Origin: Ruminococcus flavefaciens
GTDB taxonomy: Bacteria > Bacillota > Clostridia > Oscillospirales > Ruminococcaceae
NCBI GenBank assembly: GCA_004556875.1
Contig: SFFP01000001.1
Coordinates: forward strand, 1 to 33,713
DNA length: 33,713 nt
Direction: 5' to 3'
Under the pieces are notes generated by a model. It was not told the DNA's origin. It was given only the letters and a program-made list of their open reading frames with translations, and made no database searches. This document shows, piece by piece, positions 8,284 through 16,928 of this stretch. The position numbers and the translations under genes were made by a program. Positions within the stretch are counted from its first letter, which is position 1; each line of letters opens with the position of its first letter.

Positions 8284-11127
8284 ATGATCCTGAAGAGATC
8301 TGCTGCCGCAGTTATAAGTCTTGCGGCAGCTCTGTCGGCTGTTGACACAGGCGGTCTGAACATGGCTTCAACAGCTTCTGATGTACAGGCGGTCTACTAT
8401 GTAGCGCCCGACGGAAACGACAGCGGCGACGGCTCGGCTGAGTCGCCGTTTGCCACCCTTGAACGTGCAAGGGACGAGGTAAGAAAAATCAACGGAGATA
8501 TGTCGGGAGATATAATCGTGTATCTCCGAGGCGGTGATTACCGCATAACAAAGCCTGTTGAGTTCGACACCCGTGACTCGGGTACAGGAGGATATACCGT
8601 AAGATATGAGGCTTATGAGGACGAGATGCCTGTCATTAACGGCGCTGAAAAGGTCACAGGCTGGACTAAGTTCAACGACAAGCTGTGGTCTGCTCCTCTG
8701 GACAGGGATATCAAGCTGAGAAACCTCTATGTCAATGACCGACGCGCAAATATGGGCAGTGTTCAGGTTCAGGCGAAGGGCGGCTACGGCGATTACAATG
8801 TGACCGCAGGACAGGGTGACTGGGCATGGGATTCGGGAAAAAAGAGTGACGGCATCGTCTACAGCGCAGGGAATATTCCGCGTATAACCTCGAATTTCGA
8901 CGACCTTGAGGCTGTCAACGGCACTACATGGAACGAGAACATAGTCTGCTCACGTGATATAAAGTACGACGGTGAAAACCTTATCTTTCTCATGCAGCAG
9001 CCTTACGGCGCTATTGCTCAGACTCCCGGCTGGGGTGCAGGTTTTTCCACAAGCGGCACTCATACCCTTTACAATGCTTTCTCATTTGTGGACAGTGAGG
9101 GAGAGTTCTTCTTTGACAAGACCGAAAAAGTCCTGTACTATTATCCGCGCAGCGGCGAGGATATGACCTCCGCAGACGTTGAAACTCCCATTGCTGACGG
9201 ACTTATCAGCATTACGGGAAAGTCCGCTGCAGACCGCGCACACGATATCAGCTTCAGCGGCATAACCTTTGCAAATACGGATTATCAGCTCACGAACGTT
9301 GCAGGCTCTCACGGTAAGGCTACCTGTCAGGCGGCTCAGAGCTATACTGCATTTGCGGACTCGAACTGGCATTCCAAAAAGTACGAAATGGCAGACACTC
9401 TGCCTGCGGCTGTTCATATCACAAACAGCGACGGCATAAAGCTCACAGGCAATGTGGTGAAGCACACAGGCGCTGACGGCATTTCTATGGACAACGATGT
9501 TATAAATTCCGAGATAAGCGGCAACTTTGTCACTGATATCACTTCAAGTGGTATCACTGTCGGTCACCCACAGCACATCTACATAGGCGATGCGGCATGG
9601 AACAACCATGAAAAGTTCCCGAAGGAAGTCGAGGGTATATGCAAAAATGACCTCATTACTCAGAATTTGCTCTATGATATCAGCGTCGTTCACGGCTTTG
9701 GTGGCTGTGCGGCTATTACGGCGTATTATGCCGACTCTGTGAAGATACTCAGCAATACTATCGAAAAGACGGCTTACAACGGCATACATCTTGGCTGGGG
9801 CTGGTGCAACTTCAAGGACAGTACTACCTGCCGCGATAACATGATATGCTATAACAGAGTCATCAACTCACTTAACCGTCTTCACGACAGCGGCGGTATC
9901 TACACTATCGGTCAGATGCCCGGAACAGTCATCAACGAGAACTACATTCAGGGCATACCTGCAGGCGGTCCGGGCTGGCCTACATACGGACTCCATAACG
10001 ATGAGGGTACAGCCTATATCGAGGAAATGGACAACATTCTGGAAATAAGTCCGAATGTTACCTACACTATCAACTGCGAGGACTACGGTCAGAAGCATGA
10101 CCTGAAAATAAAGCGCACCTACGCTACTGTAAACAAAATGGGCAAAAATCCTCCCTCAAGCGATATAGATACACCTATAGTCGTGTCGGATAACGTGTGG
10201 CCCTTTGCTCAGTACAAGATATGCCTTAATTCGGGTATTTCCGACGAGCATCGCAGTCTCATGCCGTCATGGCTGAAATCAGCGGCGGACTATGTTTTCC
10301 CTGCAAGCTGTGAAACTACAGGAGGAAGCAAGCTCCCTGTAAGAAAGACGGACGGCAATATCTGGATAGCTCCCGACGGTACGGAAAGCTTCAGGGCGAG
10401 CACGGATATGACGAGAGCAATGGGAAGCACAGGAAGCATAAGGACTCCTGCAAAGGAAGGGGAATACCGTATTTATGTACTTGACCGCGAAGGCAATGTG
10501 CAGAGCAAGTCAAGCCATATCCTGCGCATAAGCGGAAGCAGTGAGGGCGGAGATGTCATCGAAGCCGAAAGCTGTGACTACAAGAGTGGCATTGACGTTG
10601 AAAGCTGTTCTGAGGGAGGAAGCGACGTTGCTTACATCGAAAACGGCGACTACATTGGCTTTAAGGACATCGACCTTACAGGAGCAGGCGCAATTGGCTT
10701 CCGCATAGGCTCAAACGGTGCGGAAGCGGCTCTGGAAGTGCGCCTTGACGCTCCCGAGGGAAAGCTCATAGGCAAAATGGATATCAGGGGCACAGGCGGC
10801 TGGCAGAAATGGGCAACTCAGACCTGCAATATAGAGCCTGTCAGCGGAAAGCATGACCTGTACTTTGTATTCACAGGCGGCGACGGCTACCTCTACAACA
10901 TTAACTGGTGGAAGACCGATGCTCCCGATGAGGAGTATATTCTCGGCGACCTTAATGGTGACGGCTGTGTCGATGTCTTTGACCTTTGCAGTATGCGCAG
11001 AGCTGCTGCGGAGGGCGACGCTGAAAGATTTGATGCGGCTGACATTGACGGTGACGGAGCTATAACAGAAAATGACCTTATACTTCTTAATAAGTTCATC
11101 TCAGGCGAAATAAAAGCATTTGTCTGA
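8284..11127 (+). CDS. Secreted GH141-like parallel beta-helix enzyme with CBM6 and dockerin
   Basis: 947 aa. AAGGAGGG lies 6 nt before the ATG. A signal peptide (about 1-37) is followed by YYVAPDGNDSGDGSAESPF and ATLERARDEVR, the opening of right-handed beta-helix glycosidases of the GH141/GH120 type. The match continues with IIVYLRGGDYRI, a PVINGAEKVTGW sandwich insert and LRNLYVNDRRA. Several NxVxxTxxDGI-type helix turns cover about 330-560. A CBM6 module (about 757-880, EAESCDYKSG...GGDGYLYNINWW) and a dockerin (about 882-945, GDLNGDGCVDVFD and ADIDGDGAITEND) close the protein. GH141 members act as xylanases or as alpha-L-fucosidases on pectin side chains; this one's substrate is unknown. 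Its neighbours suggest pectin or xylan. Confidence 0.75.
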   Translation: MILKRSAAAVISLAAALSAVDTGGLNMASTASDVQAVYYVAPDGNDSGDGSAESPFATLERARDEVRKINGDMSGDIIVYLRGGDYRITKPVEFDTRDSGTGGYTVRYEAYEDEMPVINGAEKVTGWTKFNDKLWSAPLDRDIKLRNLYVNDRRANMGSVQVQAKGGYGDYNVTAGQGDWAWDSGKKSDGIVYSAGNIPRITSNFDDLEAVNGTTWNENIVCSRDIKYDGENLIFLMQQPYGAIAQTPGWGAGFSTSGTHTLYNAFSFVDSEGEFFFDKTEKVLYYYPRSGEDMTSADVETPIADGLISITGKSAADRAHDISFSGITFANTDYQLTNVAGSHGKATCQAAQSYTAFADSNWHSKKYEMADTLPAAVHITNSDGIKLTGNVVKHTGADGISMDNDVINSEISGNFVTDITSSGITVGHPQHIYIGDAAWNNHEKFPKEVEGICKNDLITQNLLYDISVVHGFGGCAAITAYYADSVKILSNTIEKTAYNGIHLGWGWCNFKDSTTCRDNMICYNRVINSLNRLHDSGGIYTIGQMPGTVINENYIQGIPAGGPGWPTYGLHNDEGTAYIEEMDNILEISPNVTYTINCEDYGQKHDLKIKRTYATVNKMGKNPPSSDIDTPIVVSDNVWPFAQYKICLNSGISDEHRSLMPSWLKSAADYVFPASCETTGGSKLPVRKTDGNIWIAPDGTESFRASTDMTRAMGSTGSIRTPAKEGEYRIYVLDREGNVQSKSSHILRISGSSEGGDVIEAESCDYKSGIDVESCSEGGSDVAYIENGDYIGFKDIDLTGAGAIGFRIGSNGAEAALEVRLDAPEGKLIGKMDIRGTGGWQKWATQTCNIEPVSGKHDLYFVFTGGDGYLYNINWWKTDAPDEEYILGDLNGDGCVDVFDLCSMRRAAAEGDAERFDAADIDGDGAITENDLILLNKFISGEIKAFV

Positions 11128-11144
11128 TAATGGCATATGCAGGG

Positions 11145-11185
11145 CGGAGAAGTGATGCGCACTTCTCCGTTTCTGTTTTTCTTCC
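11145..11185 (+). terminator. Terminator of the GH141-like gene
   Basis: A perfect 9-bp stem, CGGAGAAGT (11145-11153) with ACTTCTCCG (11161-11169), a 7-nt loop, then a T-rich tract to 11183. It lies 18 bases after the stop. Confidence 0.85.
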
Positions 11186-11188
11186 GAT

Positions 11189-11217
11189 TTGACGTTTTGC
11201 GAAAAAGGTGGTATAAT
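11189..11217 (+). promoter_or_regulatory. Promoter TTGACG-17-TATAAT
   Basis: -35 TTGACG (11189-11194), 17-nt spacer, -10 TATAAT (11212-11217). Transcription would begin near 11224, which rules out an in-frame ATG at 11223 and supports the ATG at 11250. It drives the GNAT/permease pair. Confidence 0.8.
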
Positions 11218-11249
11218 CATCTTTGCAGATAATGCGAAAGGAAGATATT

Positions 11250-11705
11250 ATGGAAAAGGATATAAATATTCGTGAGCTGACATCTGACGACAAGGACGAG
11301 GTTCTTGCGATGATGAGGGAGTTTTACGACTCTCCTGCGGTGATACACAAGTCATCAGACAGCATACTCGAAAAGGATTTTGATGACTGTCTCAGCGATA
11401 TGCCCTATATACGCGGCTTTATGCTGGAATTCAACGGTGAGCCGTCAGGCTATGCAATGACCTCGCTGGGCTATTCTACCGAATACGGCGGAATCTGCGT
11501 GTGGCTGGAGGACCTGTACATAAAACCAGAATACCGCAGATTCGGCATAGGAACTGAGCTTCTCAGGTTCATAGAAAAGGAATTTCCTCAGGCTGTGCGC
11601 TTCAAGCTTGAGATAGAAGAGGAAAACGAAGCGGCTTTTTCATGCTATTTCAGCAAAGGCTACAGACCATCACGCTACGGCATAATGACTAAGGAGACTG
11701 TATGA
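11250..11705 (+). CDS. GNAT family N-acetyltransferase
   Basis: 151 aa. The start at 11250 has AAAGGAAG 5-6 nt upstream and lies inside the predicted transcript. The GNAT fold is shown by ICVWLEDLYIKPEYRRFGIG, the acetyl-CoA binding motif A with RRFGIGTELL (about 95-110), and a C-terminal NEAAFSCYFSKGYRP typical of motif B. It is cytoplasmic and transfers acetyl from acetyl-CoA to an amine; the acceptor is unknown. Its stop overlaps the next ATG by 4 nt (ATGA), so the permease is translationally coupled to it. Confidence 0.88.
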   Translation: MEKDINIRELTSDDKDEVLAMMREFYDSPAVIHKSSDSILEKDFDDCLSDMPYIRGFMLEFNGEPSGYAMTSLGYSTEYGGICVWLEDLYIKPEYRRFGIGTELLRFIEKEFPQAVRFKLEIEEENEAAFSCYFSKGYRPSRYGIMTKETV

Positions 11706-12808
11706 CAAAGGTACTTAAATTTGTAAAGGCTCAGCCTGTACTTGTCATTTCATTTATCCTCGCTATAGCTACGATGTTCATAATACCGCCTGATAAGGAG
11801 TACGCAGGCTACTGCAACAGGACTGTGCTCATCGAGCTTTTCGCCCTCATGGCGGCAGTTGCAGGACTCAGGAGCATCGGCATTTTTGACACCGTTACAA
11901 GAGTTATCCTCAGCAAAACAGGAACAGTCCGCAGACTCGGTGCGGTTCTTACACTCATATGCTTTTTCAGCGCTATGCTGGTCACAAACGATGTGGCGCT
12001 CATAACATTTGTGCCGCTTACACTGCTTATCTACGGCAATATCAGGGACAGCAAAAGCCTTATCCTTACGGTAGTCCTTGAAACTGCGGCGGCAAATCTC
12101 GGAAGTATGATGGCACCTGTGGGCAATCCGCAGAATTTGTTCCTCTATGATAAATACGGGCTTACGGCAATGACTTTCCTGCGGACTATGCTCCCTGTAG
12201 GTGCTGTGGGACTTGCGGCTGTAATGGGGCTTACCCTGCTTCTGCCTAAGGACAGATGTGAAGCGCCCGAGCGTACAGGCGGCAGTATAAATAAGTTCAA
12301 GGCGGCTGTCTATACAGGACTTTTTGCAGTGTGTATAGCGGCGGTGTTCAGATTTGTGCCCGACTGGGTATGCCTCATAGCGGCGGTTGCGGCGGCAGTT
12401 ATCTGCGATATAAAGCTTCTTGGCAAGGTGGACTATGCACTTCTTGCGACTTTTGTGTGCTTCTTTGTATTTGTGGGAAATATCGCAAGAGTAGATGCTG
12501 TCAGCGATTTCTTCTCGCGCATACTCACAGGCAGAGAGCTTATTTCAGCGGCACTGCTCTCACAGGTCATCAGTAATGTGCCTGCGGCAGTAATGCTGGC
12601 GGAGTTCACAGACAACGGTACACAGCTTCTTCTGGGAGTTGACATAGGCGGCTTCGGAACACTCATCGCATCGCTGGCAAGCCTTATCTCATTCCGGATC
12701 TACCGCAAGGACAAGGGCGCGGAAACAGGACGCTTTTTTGCAGTGTTCTCGGCAATAAACTTCGGACTTCTGATACTTCTGTTAGGAGTTCAGTACCTCA
12801 TAAGCTGA
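11702..12808 (+). CDS. Ion transporter superfamily permease (ArsB/CitMHS/SLC13-like)
   Basis: 368 aa, about 10 hydrophobic segments. AMLVTNDVALITFVPLTLLIYG (about 94-115) and ANLGSMMAPVGNPQNLF (about 137-153) are the paired conserved loops of the ArsB/NhaD/citrate (IT) superfamily. The second loop is repeated weakly near the C-terminus (SNVPAAVMLAEF...LGVDIGGFGTLIASLAS). It probably moves an anion such as a dicarboxylate, arsenite or a similar oxyanion across the membrane. It is shorter than the ~420-aa family norm but looks complete. It overlaps the GNAT gene by 4 nt and ends at a terminator. No ars genes are near, so arsenite is not favoured by context. Confidence 0.8.
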   Translation: MTKVLKFVKAQPVLVISFILAIATMFIIPPDKEYAGYCNRTVLIELFALMAAVAGLRSIGIFDTVTRVILSKTGTVRRLGAVLTLICFFSAMLVTNDVALITFVPLTLLIYGNIRDSKSLILTVVLETAAANLGSMMAPVGNPQNLFLYDKYGLTAMTFLRTMLPVGAVGLAAVMGLTLLLPKDRCEAPERTGGSINKFKAAVYTGLFAVCIAAVFRFVPDWVCLIAAVAAAVICDIKLLGKVDYALLATFVCFFVFVGNIARVDAVSDFFSRILTGRELISAALLSQVISNVPAAVMLAEFTDNGTQLLLGVDIGGFGTLIASLASLISFRIYRKDKGAETGRFFAVFSAINFGLLILLLGVQYLIS

Positions 12809-12814
12809 TATTAT

Positions 12815-12850
12815 CCCCCGAAAAGGTCAGTTGCCTTCGGGGGCATTTTT
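12815..12850 (+). terminator. Terminator of the GNAT/permease operon
   Basis: CCCCCGAA (12815-12822) pairs with TTCGGGGG (12836-12843), with extra AAGG/CC pairing inside, followed by CATTTTTG. It is six bases past the stop. Confidence 0.85.
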
Positions 12851-12879
12851 GTATTCGGAGATATGATACTGCTATGGAC

Positions 12880-12916
12880 AATAGTGTCAGTATAATGTGT
12901 CAGTTACTACACTATT
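12880..12916. repeat. Inverted and direct repeats upstream of the PL11 gene
   Basis: AATAGTGT (12880-12887) and ACACTATT (12909-12916) are perfect inverted arms. Inside and overlapping them, GTGTCAGT occurs twice, at 12884-12891 and 12897-12904, 13 bases apart. The block lies about 56 bases upstream of the -35 of the PL11 gene, a reasonable place for an activator or two-component regulator site. Confidence 0.35.
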
Positions 12917-12971
12917 TTATATATAAGCACATTTGTGAGGTAAAAAGTAAGAAAAAAGATACAATAAATCA

Positions 12972-13000
12972 TTGCCAAATCATGAATAAAATAGTATAAT
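12972..13000 (+). promoter_or_regulatory. Promoter TTGCCA-17-TATAAT for the PL11 gene
   Basis: -35 TTGCCA (12972-12977), 17-nt spacer, -10 TATAAT (12995-13000). It gives a leader of about 48 nt with AGGGGGA 7 nt before the ATG at 13055. Confidence 0.75.
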
Positions 13001-13054
13001 ATAATAGAAATGGGACAATGTGTCCAAAAATAAGATCCACAGGGGGAATATTAA

Positions 13055-15805
13055 ATGAACTTTAAATTAAAGAAGCTTGCAGCTGCCGCAGCCTCTCTCG
13101 CAGTAGCAGCAAGTTCAAGCATGGTTTCCGCTGTTTCCCTGACAGCAGATGCAGCTTACGGAAGAGGCGGAAACGGTTCAGCGATCATGGAGTATCTCGA
13201 CCGCGGAGTTTACGCGATAAAGTCGGGCAACGGTATGTTCATAAGCTGGAGATTTAATGCAAATGACGACGATAACGCTGAGTTCCAGCTCTTCCGCGAT
13301 GGTCAGCTCATTTACACGAGCAAGTCGGGCGACCCTACGAATTACTGGGACGCAAGCGGCAGTTCAAGCTCAAAATACCGCGTTGATACTCTCGTCGGCG
13401 GCAAGGTGATAAGCTCTGACGACTGCCGATTTACTTCAGGCTCGAATTACTTCGATATACCTCTCGATGTGCCAAAGGGCGGCACTATAAACGGTGAAGC
13501 TTATACCTATTCGCCTAATGACTGCTGTGTGGGAGATGTTGATGGCGACGGTCAGTATGAGATATTCGTGAAATGGGATCCTTCAAACTCAAAGGATAAC
13601 TCACAGACCCACAATCCCGACAAGGGTATACAGGGCTTTACAGGCAACGTTTATATCGACTGCTACACCCTCACAGGCAAGAAACTCTGGCGCATAGACA
13701 TGGGAAAAAATATCCGTGCAGGTCAGCACTATACACAGATGGCTGTTGCAGACTTTGACTGTGACGGCAAGGCTGAACTCATCACCAAGACCTGCGACGG
13801 TACTGTTGACGGCAAGGGCAAGGTAATAGGCAATGCGAGCGCAAACTATGTAAACAGCGCAGGTACTGTCCTTACAGGTCCTGAGTATATGACTCTATTT
13901 GAGGGCGCAACAGGTGCTGCACTTGATACCATCGAATTCCCTGTGCTCAGAGGCGATGCTACAAGCAATACCGCAAAGTCAACATGGGGCGACAACTACG
14001 GAAACCGCTGCGAGCGCTACAACTGCGCTATCGCTTACCTTGACGGCGTTCACCCGTCGGCTATCTACGGCAGAGGATACTATACAAGACTAACACTTTC
14101 GGCTGTTGATGTAAAGGACGGCAAGCTGGTTAAGAAGTGGGTATTCGACACGGGATTTGACAAGAGCAATCCTGCTTACGGCTGTGGAAACCACAACGTA
14201 ATGGTGGCTGACTTCGATAACGACGGCAGGCAGGAGGTCTGCATGGGCGCTTGCTGTATCGATGACAATGGAAAGCTTCTCTGGTCCACAAAGAAGATGC
14301 ACGGCGATGCTATGCACATCGGCGACCTTGACCCCAACCATGAGGGTCAGGAGGTATTTATCTGCCACGAGGACGGAAATTACGGTATTTCTCTCGTTGA
14401 CGGCAGAAACGGTCAGATAATCTGGCACTACGACGGCGATAAGGATACAGGACGCTGCTGCGCAGACAATATCGTTGCAGGCAACAGCGGTGCAGAATTC
14501 TGGGGTTCAAGACCTGCAAATGCTGTATTCGATGTGAACGGAAAGCAGATAGGCAACAAGTGGCCTTCCACAAACTTCCTTATCTACTGGGACGGCGACC
14601 TTGAGCGCGAATTGCTTGACGATGTCACCATTACAGACGGTGCGGCAATAAACAACTATCCTGCAATATTTACAGCAACAGACTGCGCTTCCAACAACAG
14701 CACAAAGGCAGTTCCATGCCTTACTGCTGACCTCTTCGGTGACTGGCGCGAGGAGCTTATCCTCAGAACTACCGACAATACAAAGCTCCGCGTATGGTGC
14801 ACCAATACTGAGACAAAATACCGCATGACAACTCTCATGCACGATATGCAGTATCGTATGCAGGCAGGCTGTGAGCAGTCCTCATACAATCAGCCGCCTC
14901 ATCCAAGCTTCTACCTCGGCACAGAAGCTCCGCTTCCGGATAGACCGAACGTAAAGCTGAATAATACTCCTCCTGAGCCGATAAATGGCAAGCTTGTAAG
15001 CAATCTTGTTGTAAAGGATTACACAAATTCAGGCTCATGGAAGCTTATGGAGTCTAACGGCAAAAACGGTCCTATCTACGGCGACAGAGACTTTACATAC
15101 ACAGAGCTTGCTTCTGAGCTTGAAAACTGCGAGTACATCATGAGTGCCTGCAATTCAAAGAATACAGACTCTGACCTTGCTGAGTTTACAGCAGCTGCAA
15201 AGGCTGAGGTATACGTTCTCGTTGATACAAGAGAGGAAGAGGCAAACTTAGTTCCGTCATGGCTCTCAGGCTATACAAGAACAGACCTTACAGCAAAGTC
15301 AAGCAACGATGTAAACTTTGTTGCATACAAGAAGGAAGTTGCACAGGGCGAAAAGGTTGTCCTCGGCACAAACGGCATGACAGGAAACGTTATCAACTAC
15401 ACTGTTTTCGTAAAAGAGCCGACAGTAGTTACAACTACTACAACAACTACCACTACAACGACAACTACTACAACTACAACAACTACCACAACCACTACGA
15501 CAACTACTGAGACAACAACACAGCCGCCTGTAACAACTACTGTACAGTCACAGCCCACAGTAACATTATGGGGCGACGCTAACTGCGACGGCGGAGTTGA
15601 TATGTCTGATATCGTGCTAATAATGCAGAGCCTTGCAAACCCGGATAAGTACGGTATAACAGGTTCTGACGAGCATCACCTGACAGAACAGGGTTCGGCA
15701 AATGCAGACGTTGATATCAGCAGCAAGGGCATTACTTCAAATGACGCGCTGAGAATACAGGAGTTCCTGCTCAGCAAGATAACAACACTTGATCCTAACG
15801 CATAA
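13055..15805 (+). CDS. Secreted rhamnogalacturonan lyase (PL11) with Thr linker and dockerin
   Basis: 916 aa. A signal peptide covers about 1-34. The PL11 eight-bladed propeller spans about 36-630, opening with EYLDRGVYAIKSGNGMFISW. It carries repeated Ca-binding loops: DVDGDGQYEIFVKWDPSN, DFDCDGKAELITKTCDG and DFDNDGRQEVCMG. The family cleaves the alternating rhamnose-galacturonate backbone of rhamnogalacturonan I by beta-elimination and needs Ca2+. An unassigned beta-rich module (about 636-785) precedes a poly-Thr linker (about 790-828) and a dockerin (about 838-916, GDANCDGGVDMSD and ADVDISSKGITSND). It has its own promoter and terminator. It is probably docked on a scaffoldin at the cell surface. 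Confidence 0.92.
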   Translation: MNFKLKKLAAAAASLAVAASSSMVSAVSLTADAAYGRGGNGSAIMEYLDRGVYAIKSGNGMFISWRFNANDDDNAEFQLFRDGQLIYTSKSGDPTNYWDASGSSSSKYRVDTLVGGKVISSDDCRFTSGSNYFDIPLDVPKGGTINGEAYTYSPNDCCVGDVDGDGQYEIFVKWDPSNSKDNSQTHNPDKGIQGFTGNVYIDCYTLTGKKLWRIDMGKNIRAGQHYTQMAVADFDCDGKAELITKTCDGTVDGKGKVIGNASANYVNSAGTVLTGPEYMTLFEGATGAALDTIEFPVLRGDATSNTAKSTWGDNYGNRCERYNCAIAYLDGVHPSAIYGRGYYTRLTLSAVDVKDGKLVKKWVFDTGFDKSNPAYGCGNHNVMVADFDNDGRQEVCMGACCIDDNGKLLWSTKKMHGDAMHIGDLDPNHEGQEVFICHEDGNYGISLVDGRNGQIIWHYDGDKDTGRCCADNIVAGNSGAEFWGSRPANAVFDVNGKQIGNKWPSTNFLIYWDGDLERELLDDVTITDGAAINNYPAIFTATDCASNNSTKAVPCLTADLFGDWREELILRTTDNTKLRVWCTNTETKYRMTTLMHDMQYRMQAGCEQSSYNQPPHPSFYLGTEAPLPDRPNVKLNNTPPEPINGKLVSNLVVKDYTNSGSWKLMESNGKNGPIYGDRDFTYTELASELENCEYIMSACNSKNTDSDLAEFTAAAKAEVYVLVDTREEEANLVPSWLSGYTRTDLTAKSSNDVNFVAYKKEVAQGEKVVLGTNGMTGNVINYTVFVKEPTVVTTTTTTTTTTTTTTTTTTTTTTTTTTETTTQPPVTTTVQSQPTVTLWGDANCDGGVDMSDIVLIMQSLANPDKYGITGSDEHHLTEQGSANADVDISSKGITSNDALRIQEFLLSKITTLDPNA
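15425..15536 (+). repeat. ACN codon repeat encoding the poly-Thr linker
   Basis: A run of about 30 threonine codons (ACT/ACA/ACC/ACG mixed), interrupted near its end by Glu, Gln and Pro. It is the second such linker in the window. The mixed codons argue for selection on protein flexibility, possibly O-glycosylated, rather than DNA slippage. Confidence 0.85.
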
Positions 15806-15810
15806 ATTAC

Positions 15811-15842
15811 AGGACTGCACGGAGTTTCGTGCAGTCCTTTTT
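15811..15842 (+). terminator. Terminator of the PL11 gene
   Basis: A perfect 11-bp stem, AGGACTGCACG (15811-15821) with CGTGCAGTCCT (15828-15838), a 6-nt loop, then T residues. It is six bases past the stop. Confidence 0.9.
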
Positions 15843-15849
15843 GCTGTAC

Positions 15850-15878
15850 TTGACAAATCTGTGGAAAACTGTTATTAT
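15850..15878 (+). promoter_or_regulatory. Promoter TTGACA-17-TATTAT for the methyltransferase
   Basis: -35 TTGACA (15850-15855), 17-nt spacer, -10 TATTAT (15873-15878). It would give an unusually long leader of about 160 nt before the ATG at 16046, containing a small hairpin (TGAAGC/GCTTCA near 15899-15914). Confidence 0.65.
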
Positions 15879-16045
15879 AAGTTTATTAGTAGGATTGTGA
15901 AGCAACAAGCTTCATTCACAGGGGATAAGCAAACTATAGGTTTGATGTGTTTCAGAACGGCTAAGCACAGCTTTTTTATGACACCTTGATCTTACAAAAA
16001 TGATTGTAATATGTTTTAGCTATGGTTTCAAAAGGAGTTTGCAAT

Positions 16046-16837
16046 ATGGATATTATCGATAAGAATATCGACGGAGGAAAGGCTTTCGATTTTGGAAGGA
16101 CTTCAAAGGAATACGCAAAGTACCGTGATATCTATCCCCATGAGTTTTATGAAAAGCTTGTGGAATGCGGCATAGGCATAAAGGGACAGAAGTGTCTCGA
16201 TCTCGGTACGGGTACAGGTGTTATTCCGCGTAATATGTACAAGTACGGCGCAGAATGGACAGGTACGGATATTGCAGAAAATCAGATAGCACAGGCAAAG
16301 CTCCTTTCGGAAAACTATAATATGGATATTGATTTTCAGGTTGTTCCTGCGGAGAAAATGGATTTTCCCGATGAGAGCTTTGACATCATAACAGCGTGTC
16401 AGTGCTTTTGGTATTTTGACAAGCAGAAGCTTGCTCCCATGCTGGCAAAGCTCCTGAAAAAGGACGGCAGACTTGCTGTGATGCAGATGGCATGGCTTCC
16501 CGAAGAGGACAGGATCGCAGGACTCAGCGAAAAGCTGGTGCTTGAGTATAATCCCGAGTGGAACGGCGCAGGCTGGACACGCGGACCTGTGAGTATTTCC
16601 GATGAAGTGCTTGAGTCATTTGAGATAGAGAAAAGCTTCGGCTTTGATCTCAATGTGAGATTTACACGAGAGAGCTGGAACGGCAGAATGAAGACCTGCC
16701 GCGGTATAGGTGCTTCGCTTTCAGAAGAAGAGATCTATGAATGGGAGCGCGAGCACAGAGCGCTTCTTGCGCTGACAGCTCCTGAGGAATTCGATGTGCT
16801 GCACTATGCAGCTATATCAATACTCAGAAAGAAGTAA
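16046..16837 (+). CDS. Class I SAM-dependent methyltransferase
   Basis: 263 aa. The start at 16046 is chosen for AAAAGGAG 8 nt upstream; an earlier in-frame ATG at 16022 has no such site. Motif I is CLDLGTGTGVIPRNM (SAM-binding Gly-rich loop, about 46-60). PAEKMDFPDESFDIITACQC is the motif II/III region of Methyltransf_11/25 enzymes. It is cytosolic; its substrate is unknown (small molecule, tRNA wobble or similar). The C-terminal third (RFTRESWNGRMKTCRGIGASLS) matches the class often annotated as generic methyltransferases. The gene is followed closely by a lipoprotein gene. Confidence 0.88.
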   Translation: MDIIDKNIDGGKAFDFGRTSKEYAKYRDIYPHEFYEKLVECGIGIKGQKCLDLGTGTGVIPRNMYKYGAEWTGTDIAENQIAQAKLLSENYNMDIDFQVVPAEKMDFPDESFDIITACQCFWYFDKQKLAPMLAKLLKKDGRLAVMQMAWLPEEDRIAGLSEKLVLEYNPEWNGAGWTRGPVSISDEVLESFEIEKSFGFDLNVRFTRESWNGRMKTCRGIGASLSEEEIYEWEREHRALLALTAPEEFDVLHYAAISILRKK

Positions 16838-16867
16838 AGCTGCTGAGGGGAAAGGCGGATTCTTCTT

Positions 16868-16879
16868 CCGCATATGCGG
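16868..16879. repeat. 12-bp perfect palindrome CCGCATATGCGG
   Basis: It lies 50 bases upstream of the lipoprotein ATG, within a weak hairpin (GCGGA/TCCGC). It may be a poor terminator for the methyltransferase gene or an operator; there is no T-run. Confidence 0.25.
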
Positions 16880-16928
16880 TCAATACAGAGAGATACCGTA
16901 TAAATACATGATAAAGGATAAAGGAAGA

